Positions 57,665 through 64,000 of a stretch of 64,000 bases of DNA are shown piece by piece. Every line of letters begins with the position of its first letter. Position 1 is the stretch's first letter. A program made the position numbers and the translations under genes. Below the pieces are notes generated by a model that searched no databases, was not told the DNA's origin, and saw only the letters and a program-made list of their open reading frames with translations. Location: NCBI RefSeq assembly GCF_027942865.1, contig NC_134510.1:36139663-36203662 (forward strand). Direction: 5' to 3'. The DNA comes from Odontesthes bonariensis. Its lineage: Eukaryota > Chordata > Actinopteri > Atheriniformes > Atherinopsidae.

Positions 57665-60600
57665 TTTTATTTTACTGATTGCCACCGATCTTGTTGCACT
57701 GACTTTCAATGGCCTATAGGTGTTATGGTTTCAATGATGTGGAAGGGCATCACAGGTCATTTAATAGCCTACACTGTTGGAGAGGTTCATTAATGGTTCA
57801 TTAATGTATTCAATATTGCGGGTAGCATGCAAACATAGGTTTGCAGCAGTTTGAAGTTTTCTGGGGGGGTAGCCTTCTGAAGGCTTGTTTATGTGTTATA
57901 TGTGGTAATTTTGATGTGTTATTTGTTTTGTATGCAGTTTGTGCACCTACTTGGCTTTTTTATCATCTAAATGGGGCTGGTATTTCTGAGTTGAGTGGTT
58001 CTAATGGCACAGGTTAATTCAAATCTTGTCCCAGGTAAAGATGACATGAAAATTATAAGCTGGAATGTTAAGGGTTTGAATCAGGCAATCAAAAGAAAAA
58101 AGGTTCTCTCTCATTTACAACATCTCGGGGTTGGTGTTGCCTTCCTACAGGAAACCCACCTTTTAAATCGAGACCAATCAAAAATTCACAAGGAATGGGT
58201 AGGGCAAATGTTTCACTCGCAATTTAACTGTAAAGGTAGAGGAGTAGCTATACTCATTCACAAAAAGATTCCCTTCATTGTATCAAACACTATCCTGGAC
58301 CCAAATGGCAGATATGTGATGGTTGTGGGAGAGTTGTTTCAACTTCGCTTAGTATTGGTTAATGTCTATGGCCCAAATTTTGATGACGATCACTTTTTTA
58401 AAAAGATGCTAAGCTCTATTCCTAATCTAGATAGTCATCACTTGATTATGTCTGGGGATTACAATCTGGTAATGGATCCTACCTGGGATCGCTCTTCCCA
58501 ATCTGTACCGAGACCGTCTAAATCCGTGCAAACAATCCAATCATTTATAGATACACATAAACTTATAGACCCATGGAGATTTAAGCACCCTGCTAAGAGG
58601 GAGTATTCATATTACTCTAATGTACACAAGTCATTTTCCAGGATAGATTTCTTTTTGGTTGACCCCTATTTACTAAGTGTTATTACAGATTGTAAATATG
58701 ACCCAGTTATTATTTCCGACCATGCCCCTGTGAGTATTAAAGTAACTCTTCCGACTCAGAGGACCAAGCGGACTTGGCAGCTTGATACACTCCTGCTGGC
58801 AGATTCAGATTTTGTAAAGTTCATTACTGAACAAATAGATTTTTTTCTGCAGGTAAACAGGACTGATGGTATCTCAGCCTCAACTCTCTGGGAAACACTT
58901 AAAGCATATCTCAGAGGGCAGATTATTTCCCGTTCTGCCCATATTAGGAAAATGAAGTATAAGAAAATTGAGGAACTATCTTCAGAAATTAAGACTCTGG
59001 ACGGACTCATAGCTGGCTCTCCGACCCCTGATCTGATTAGGAGAAGAGTAGGTATACAAACTGAAATTGATCTCTTAACTACTACTCAAGCAGAGAGGCT
59101 CATCCTTAAATCTCGGAGTAGATTCTATGAAGAAGGGGATAAGCCTTCCAAATTATTAGCCAGTCAACTCCGTCAAAAAGCAGCGTCTCGTATTATTTCG
59201 CAAATTATGTTACCTGATGGCTCCTCAACGGAGGATCATCAGGCTATTAACAACTGCTTTAAAGAATTCTATTCTAAATTATATTCTTCCGACTCAACAC
59301 CGGATCACAAACAATTTGACACCTTTTTTTCTAATATGAACATTCCTACAATTGACTCTGACTCTAAAGAGCGGCTGGAACAAAATTTGACGTTGGAGGA
59401 AATTAACAATGCAATTATGTCCCTTCAGAGTGGAAAAGCCCCCGGCCCGGATGGGTTTCCAACTGACTTTTATAAAAAATTCAAAGATAAACTTGCCCCT
59501 CTTCTTCTCTCAGTTTATGCAGAGGCACTAGAGAAAAACATTCTTCCGCCTACGCTCTGCCAGGCTTCTATTACATTGTTATTAAAAAAGAATAAGGACC
59601 CTCGTGATTGCTCATCGTACAGACCAATTAGCCTGACGAATTGTGATGGTAAAGTGTTCTCGAAGGTTATTGCACTCCGGCTTGAGACAGTTCTTCCTCA
59701 TATCATCTCTGAGGACCAGACTGGGTTTGTCCAGGGCAGGCAATCCTATTTTAACCTGAGACGATTGTTTAATATCATCTACACTAAACCTAACACTCCG
59801 TCCCCAGAAGCAGTAATATCGCTTGATGCCGAAAAGGCGTTTGATCGGGTCGAGTGGAATTATCTTTTTCATACACTTAGTAGATTTGGTTTTGGCCCTA
59901 TCTTTATTCAACTTATCAAGCTCATTTACACTGATCCAACTGCCTCAGTTTATACCAATGGCATTTCATCCGAATACTTTCCTCTTTACAGAGGGACGAA
60001 ACAAGGGGATCCAGTGAGTCCGTTGCTTTTCATTCTAGCTATAGAACCACTTGCTATAGCTCTCAGATGCAATAATAGTATAGAAGGTATTTCACGTGGT
60101 GGCCTGACTCACACTGTCTCGCTTTATGCAGACGATTTGTTACTATATGTCACCAACCCTATCACATCTACCCCTGAAATTCTTAGAGTCTTGCAGGAAT
60201 TTGGAAACATATCTGGATATAAATTGAATTTTAATAAAAGTGAATACTTCCCTATTAGTAGTAATGCTAGGGAATATCCCAATCTGCCGTTTAAATTATC
60301 CGCTGAGTCCTTTACATATCTAGGTGTGAAAGTCACCAAATCCTATTACAGTCTGTTTAAGAGCAACCTCACTCCTCTGCTGGAACAATGTAAACAGGAT
60401 ATTAAAAGATGGTCTATTTTGCCTCTCTCTCTTATTGGGAGGACAAATTCTGTAAAGATGAATATTGTGCCAAAATTTCTATATTTGTTTCAGGCGTTGC
60501 CTGTTTTCATACCACAATCTTTTTTTAAGGTGTTTAATCAAATGATTTCTTCCTTTATATGGAATAATAAACCAGCTCGCATAAGAAAAGAATTTATGGA

Positions 60601-63226
60601 AAGACCAAAAGGTGTAGGTGGGCTTTCGCTTCCAAATTTGTGTACGTATTATTGGGCTGCGAATTTTAACGCCACTTCTCTCTGGTTAAAAGATTGGAGT
60701 GATAGGATCCCTGCATGGCTCCAGATTGAAAAGGTTACAAGTAGCCCACATTCACTACCTGCCTTGCTTTGTGCTCCCCTACCATCGCTAGTTAATAATG
60801 TTAAAGATAATATAATTGTGACTCAATCATTACGTATTGTGAACCAGTTCAAAAGATGTCTGGGTATTCAGAGTATATCTATTCACTCACCAATAATACG
60901 TAATCACTTATTTCAACCATCTTTATTGGACAATGGCTTTAAAACTTGGTATGATAAGGGTATTCGCAGTATTAAGGACCTGTATGTCAATGATACTTTT
61001 GCTAGCTTTGAGCAGCTGTCCAGAAAATTTGGTCTGACCAATAATCATTTTTTGCGATACTTGCAGATTAGAGATTTTACTCGTAAAAAATTTGCTAATT
61101 TTCCTATTCTTCCCCCTCCTTCCTGTCTGGATTCCCTATTACAGGTCAATGTGCTGAATAAAAGCAGAGTATCATTTATTTACTCTCGTATGATGGATAG
61201 CTGCAACCAGTCTATTTCACATATTCGAGAACAATGGGAAAGTGACTTGGGGATCCAGCTGTCCGATGGCGAATGGGATATGGCTCTTGCTGGGATCCAC
61301 TCTTCTTCAATATGCTCTAGACATGCTTTGATACAATTTAAAGTGTTGCATAGATTACATATCTCAAAAACTAAATTAGCTAGAATATTTCCAAATGTAG
61401 ACCCATTATGTGATAGATGTAAACAGACCCCGGCTACTTTCTATCATATGTTCTGGTCCTGTCCGAAACTTGTTCCTTTTTGGTCATCTTTTTTTGAAGT
61501 CATCTCTAATGCTTATGCCTATAATATTTCACCTTCTCCTTTGGTTGCTATTTTTGGTTGGTTTTCTGATCCAATGGGATCTGTTACCCCGGTTTATTTA
61601 CAGAAAGTCATTGCCTTTTCCTCCTTATTAGCTAGGCGCTTGATTTTATTCAAATGGAAGGCTGCTGCTCCTCCATCTCATCACCACTGGATTAGGGACG
61701 TTATGCAGAACCTTAAGATGGAAAAGATTAGATGTACCCTCAACGGTTCCACTAACAGATTCCATAAAACCTGGGGCCCTTTAATAACTTATGTTAACAA
61801 TTTACCTGGTCTGGAACTGGGACCCTGAATTATTATACCTACCCCTGAATAATCCTGTAACATGAAGTATTAGGTGCGCTTGTTGTTGTTGTTTTTTTTT
61901 TTGTTTTTTTTTTCTTTTGTTTGTCTTTGTTTTGTTTCCTCTTGTCTTTTTCTGTCTGTTGTTTATGACGAATTTGTTACTCTGATTTTAGGTTTGATCT
62001 GTCTCCATTTGTTGTCGGGATTGTTTTTCTGTGGTTATTTGTAATACAGAGAATATGATTGTTCTGTATGATAATTGAAAAATCACAAATAAAGTGTTTT
62101 AAAAAAAAAAAAAAAAAAAAAAAACGTGGTATGGTAATCTGACTGTTCAGTTAAAAACCAAGTTGGGGCGTCTGGTTAAAACTGCACTGAAGATTGTTGG
62201 TTACCAAGATCAGGGATATATGCAGTCCATCTATGAAAAGTCAGTGCTCAGGGAGGCACTGAAGATTCTAGAGGACCCCACACACATTCTGCACAATGAA
62301 TTCACTCTGCTACCCTCAGGTAGACGTTTTAGGACATTGAACTGCAGACTCAACAAATATAAGAACTCCTTTATCCCGTCTGCCATAAGAATGCTCAATG
62401 ATAGATAGACATGCGCTGCACAGTCTTATGTTCTATGTTTTTAATGTTTTTCTATGTTTATGTTGTATGCTGAGTGTGTGAGTGCTGTATGTTATGCAGT
62501 GATTGTTGGAAGCCCAAGACAAATTTCCCCCTGGGGACAATAAAGTACACTCTACTCTACTATCACTTAAAGGCAAAACACACAACTGATAGCAGCAAGT
62601 CATTCAAGGAAACAGACAGTGGAGCGAGGCTTCTACATAAAAACTACAGAAAGATGCTGATGTTAAAAGTGTGTTTGCACAACAAATGTTATGGCACTTT
62701 CATTCATATGGCAGCACATTTAAAATAAAACTAAATGCTAAAAAGCTATACACTACTTTTGGATTCATTTTTGGATTTTGCGTACAAATGCGATTAATCG
62801 TGATTAATCAGGGAAATCATGAGATTAATTAGATTAAAAATTTTAATCGTTGCCCAGCCCTAATAATAATAAAATCTAAGTTTTTTTGTCACTATAGAGC
62901 AGAACATTAAAGGTGTAAGGATGAAAAGGGTCGTGTTTGTATTTCATACATGATTTCATACTTATTTAATGTGTAGAAATGAATAAGCCCAGCTGATTTT
63001 CCTTCTCATTTGAAGATGAAATGTTTGTGTTTTTGACTGTTTTAATAATTCTGCATCTCAGGTGTTGTGCTGCTGGATAAAAATCAGGGCTTTTGGTTGG
63101 TCCACAGCACCCCTCACTTCCCCCCTGTGCGACAGGAAGGGCAGTTTTATTACCCCAGCAGTGGTCGGAATAATGGGCAGAACTTCATCTGCGTGACCTA
63201 CCCGCTCGACCGTTTCCAGACCATCG
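51484..63226 (+). CDS. dnase2: Deoxyribonuclease II, 5' part (four exons, 3' incomplete)
   Basis: Lysosomal acid endonuclease that degrades DNA from engulfed cells. Exons 51484-51632, 51767-51938, 52750-52852, 63062-63226; all GT/AG and in phase; about 196 codons visible of a family length near 350. A hydrophobic signal segment (MLLFVALMVACVPLG) precedes ISCYNDQGHAVDWFFMYKLP, the family's N-terminal CYND...VDWF motif. Later: EMYLLLEKGSEGW, VAYILYNDQRP, QGFWLVHSTPHFPPV (including the active-site region histidine) and NGQNFICVTYPLDRFQTIG. Two in-frame starts exist; 51484 adds 17 residues before the hydrophobic stretch, 51535 gives a more usual signal peptide. The remaining exons lie beyond 64000. 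Intron 3 is 10.2 kb, almost all nested transposons. dnase2b is a less likely alternative. Confidence 0.9.
53206..53310 (-). mobile_element. SINE-derived segment carried within the hAT
   Basis: From GGGGGGCTTTTGTGCC to GGGCCGTCCGATG, the reverse complement of the segment in the hAT copy at 36794-37467, and at the same internal position. Confidence 0.65.
53433..53539 (-). mobile_element. tRNA-derived SINE head
   Basis: On the minus strand begins GGGGCGGTCGGTGGCGTAGT, with a box-A-like region and box B GGTTCGAGTCCC (plus 53453-53464). Exact 8-bp duplication CCATTTTC on each side (53425-53432 and 53540-53547) interrupts the hAT ORF. Confidence 0.8.
56565..57425 (+). CDS. L1 ORF1 protein (RNA-binding chaperone)
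   Basis: 286 aa, starting MPPKSAKQQGGKGNPDSPDS. A disordered head is followed by a predicted coiled coil (about residues 30-115, heptad-like SIDSFREENRASIASLHSIL to KENDALKEKVAYLENYTRRQ), then the L1 RRM-like domain starting NIRIVGIPENAE with VDRAHRS and RPFIVKLHHFQTKELILRLA, and a C-terminal domain (FHIFPDYSPDVNKRRAAF). This is the transposase_22/L1 ORF1p architecture, which trimerises and coats the L1 RNA. No internal stop. Confidence 0.88.
   Translation: MPPKSAKQQGGKGNPDSPDSVSIETDANANSMKTLADAVTTVQTSIDSFREENRASIASLHSILSGYGQRITDVEDGMNEFDKRLSGVETSQASLAKENDALKEKVAYLENYTRRQNIRIVGIPENAEVPRPSEFITRLLIDVLGEDSFEKPPSVDRAHRSLAPKPTDGDNRPRPFIVKLHHFQTKELILRLARQKGPLSFNGSRFHIFPDYSPDVNKRRAAFSETKKKLHAAKIQFGLYYPATLQFTHNGRRMKFTDSATALTYVNKNVTAEDGSSALHATEDGD
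57626..57660 (+). repeat. T-run in the spacer between L1 ORF1 and ORF2
   Basis: About 30 consecutive T within the 569-bp inter-ORF region; length could reflect assembly or slippage. Confidence 0.8.
57995..61828 (+). CDS. L1 ORF2 protein (endonuclease and reverse transcriptase)
   Basis: 1277 codons, uninterrupted. The APE-like endonuclease (residues about 18-245) has IISWNVKGLN, FLQETHL, VNVYGPN, SGDYN and SDHAPVSI. The reverse transcriptase (about 470-760) has GKAPGPDGFPTDFYK, YRPISLTNCDGKVFSKVIA, ISLDAEKAFDRVEW, GTKQGDPVSPLLF, and the catalytic SLYADDLLLYV. The C-terminal zinc-knuckle-like segment is CDRCKQTPATFYHMFWSC. It nicks the target and primes reverse transcription of its own RNA. 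The likely initiator is the ATG at 57995 or the internal one before KIISWNVKG (58046); both are in frame. Confidence 0.92.
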   Translation: MVLMAQVNSNLVPGKDDMKIISWNVKGLNQAIKRKKVLSHLQHLGVGVAFLQETHLLNRDQSKIHKEWVGQMFHSQFNCKGRGVAILIHKKIPFIVSNTILDPNGRYVMVVGELFQLRLVLVNVYGPNFDDDHFFKKMLSSIPNLDSHHLIMSGDYNLVMDPTWDRSSQSVPRPSKSVQTIQSFIDTHKLIDPWRFKHPAKREYSYYSNVHKSFSRIDFFLVDPYLLSVITDCKYDPVIISDHAPVSIKVTLPTQRTKRTWQLDTLLLADSDFVKFITEQIDFFLQVNRTDGISASTLWETLKAYLRGQIISRSAHIRKMKYKKIEELSSEIKTLDGLIAGSPTPDLIRRRVGIQTEIDLLTTTQAERLILKSRSRFYEEGDKPSKLLASQLRQKAASRIISQIMLPDGSSTEDHQAINNCFKEFYSKLYSSDSTPDHKQFDTFFSNMNIPTIDSDSKERLEQNLTLEEINNAIMSLQSGKAPGPDGFPTDFYKKFKDKLAPLLLSVYAEALEKNILPPTLCQASITLLLKKNKDPRDCSSYRPISLTNCDGKVFSKVIALRLETVLPHIISEDQTGFVQGRQSYFNLRRLFNIIYTKPNTPSPEAVISLDAEKAFDRVEWNYLFHTLSRFGFGPIFIQLIKLIYTDPTASVYTNGISSEYFPLYRGTKQGDPVSPLLFILAIEPLAIALRCNNSIEGISRGGLTHTVSLYADDLLLYVTNPITSTPEILRVLQEFGNISGYKLNFNKSEYFPISSNAREYPNLPFKLSAESFTYLGVKVTKSYYSLFKSNLTPLLEQCKQDIKRWSILPLSLIGRTNSVKMNIVPKFLYLFQALPVFIPQSFFKVFNQMISSFIWNNKPARIRKEFMERPKGVGGLSLPNLCTYYWAANFNATSLWLKDWSDRIPAWLQIEKVTSSPHSLPALLCAPLPSLVNNVKDNIIVTQSLRIVNQFKRCLGIQSISIHSPIIRNHLFQPSLLDNGFKTWYDKGIRSIKDLYVNDTFASFEQLSRKFGLTNNHFLRYLQIRDFTRKKFANFPILPPPSCLDSLLQVNVLNKSRVSFIYSRMMDSCNQSISHIREQWESDLGIQLSDGEWDMALAGIHSSSICSRHALIQFKVLHRLHISKTKLARIFPNVDPLCDRCKQTPATFYHMFWSCPKLVPFWSSFFEVISNAYAYNISPSPLVAIFGWFSDPMGSVTPVYLQKVIAFSSLLARRLILFKWKAAAPPSHHHWIRDVMQNLKMEKIRCTLNGSTNRFHKTWGPLITYVNNLPGLELGP

Positions 63227-64000
63227 GTAAGTCTGCAGTCGTGCCGTGTGGCCTCTGAGGCAGAGAGGTTGGAGTTAAATCAGCGTGTAGCTGGGAGGAG
63301 ACGCTTCAAACAGCCACTGAAGTTCAATCCTCCTGCCATTAAATGTTTCAGTCTAAATACACTTTCTGCAGAAATAAAAGAGTTTCAATTTCAATATAGG
63401 AGGTATTACTCAGTAGTCAGTGAATTAAAAATCCAGCCATTTCAAATCCGGCCCTCCATAATGTTCCCCATCTGCTCCTCAGTGTGAAACTAAATCAAAC
63501 AATTCAGATGTGATTAAAGCTCACAGTCCAGACTTTCACTTAAAGTCATTTTCCTACATGTAGTAATTACAATCCTTTTTATACACAGACCCCCTCATTT
63601 CAGGGCTCCATAATTTTTGGATCAATTGGCTTCCAGGTGTTAGCGATCACTCAGGCGTGTTTCATTGCTTCATCATGTCACGCCAAGAGAATGGAGGATG
63701 CAGGAGCAGGAGATGTAATATCCAAAGCTTTTATTTGTGAGGGCAGATGTTAACAAGTTCCTCCAGAGAGAGAAACAAATCAGGCTATGGAATTATATAT
63801 AATAATATATAACCGAAATGGAGAAGTATATCTATAAAAATGATCAAAAAATCCAAATCACTCCTCTATACGGAGGAATAACCAAAAGGATCTATTAAAC
63901 TTTATCTTTAACTAAAAGTCACTCCTGCTACGGAGGAAAAAACAAATCACCTCTCCTTAAAAAACGGAGGAACTACACTGAAAAATTTACCAAACAAAAA
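63227..64000. other. Start of dnase2 intron 4 with short degenerate tandem repeat
   Basis: No exon recognised. At about 63855-63980 a 50-60 bp unit recurs three times with the core CACTCCTnnTACGGAGGAA (each unit a small CTCC/GGAG stem). The first 300 bp after the exon have nothing recognisable. Confidence 0.45.

Larger units (their letters stand above)
56403..62138 (+). mobile_element. Full-length L1-like retrotransposon with both ORFs open
   Basis: Short 5' region (56417-56564), ORF1, 569-bp spacer, ORF2, 3' region and a 24-base poly-A (62101-62124). Exact target duplication CGTGGTATGGTAAT at 56403-56416 and 62125-62138 (extendable into the A-run). It splits the reading frame of the older LINE between TWYGN and LTVQL. 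The clean duplication, intact poly-A and open frames point to a recent insertion. Confidence 0.93.
53651..62560 (+). mobile_element. L2/CR1-group non-LTR retrotransposon interrupted by an L1
   Basis: The coding part is in three pieces: 53803-55854, 55928-56446 and 62125-62408. Endonuclease: MILCNARSLRAKIDELR, LLAITETWLH, VFIMGDFNH, NSDHNVV. Reverse transcriptase: KAMGPDGISARLL, FRPIALTSIVMKCFEKYM, LFIDFSSAFNTIQP, then APQGCVSSPVLF and the catalytic FSDDTAIL. One frameshift lies in a T-run near 55840, so the ORF is broken. The C-terminal end LLPSGRRFRTLNCRLNKYKN is found after the L1. The 3' end is AATAAAGTACACTCTACTCT(AC). Clade assignment within the Jockey superfamily is tentative. Confidence 0.8.
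53088..62862 (+). mobile_element. TAGGGCTGGGC hAT copy inflated to 9.8 kb by nested insertions
   Basis: Left end TAGGGCTGGGCGAGTTAACTC at 53088, right end TTGCCCAGCCCTA at 62862. hAT sequence runs 53088-53650 and resumes 62561-62862 exactly where the copy at 39966 would continue (TATCACTTAAAGGCAAAACA). The 8-bp flanks (TGCATAAC and ATAATAAT) do not match, so this copy may be old or rearranged. In dnase2 intron 3. Confidence 0.85.

Overview
The window looks like a piece of a teleost (ray-finned fish) chromosome. The genes are vertebrate and intron-rich. The space between exons is packed with a typically teleost mixture of mobile elements: L1-like and L2/CR1-like LINEs, Tc1/mariner relics, hAT, PIF/Harbinger and CACTG-ended elements, TTAA-flanked elements and a tRNA-derived SINE. 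No prokaryotic features, CRISPR arrays, rRNA or intact tRNA genes were seen. Exon boundaries come from reading GT/AG splice sites, codon phase and protein-family resemblance by eye. No database search was possible.

Layout. (1) 897-17229, plus strand: the 3' half of a Notch-family receptor in ten exons (5' end outside the window), running from the second Lin12/Notch repeat to the stop codon. (2) 17230-25375: Notch 3' UTR, a 1-kb minisatellite with a strict 10-bp unit, a broken her (hairy/E(spl)) gene copy, three related copies of a putative regulatory module, a GA microsatellite and a Tc1 relic. (3) 25376-26303, minus: an intact her/hes bHLH-Orange-WRPW repressor gene, followed by a noncoding block (26560-27700) rich in possible T-box, RBPJ and homeobox motifs. 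(4) 31568-43273, minus: a PBX homeobox gene (pbx2-like), eight exons. (5) 44620-47453, plus: a GoLoco-repeat gene (gpsm3-like), divergent from pbx. (6) 51484-63226 and beyond, plus: the 5' part of a DNase II gene (dnase2), whose third intron is blown up to 10.2 kb by elements nested several layers deep. These include an L1 with both ORFs open and matching target-site duplications.

How the genes relate. Notch, PBX2 and GPSM3 are also neighbours in the human MHC class III region (NOTCH4-GPSM3-PBX2), so the block probably keeps an old linkage, with her and dnase2 as additional members here. The Notch receptor is unusual: its intracellular part splices directly from the pre-ankyrin region into what looks like ankyrin repeat 5, it lacks a basic furin site in the heterodimerisation domain, and it has no recognisable RAM tryptophan motif. 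A Notch receptor beside an intact her gene, a her relic and RBPJ-like sites suggests a locus where Notch signalling parts and possible targets sit together. That is inference from position and motifs only.
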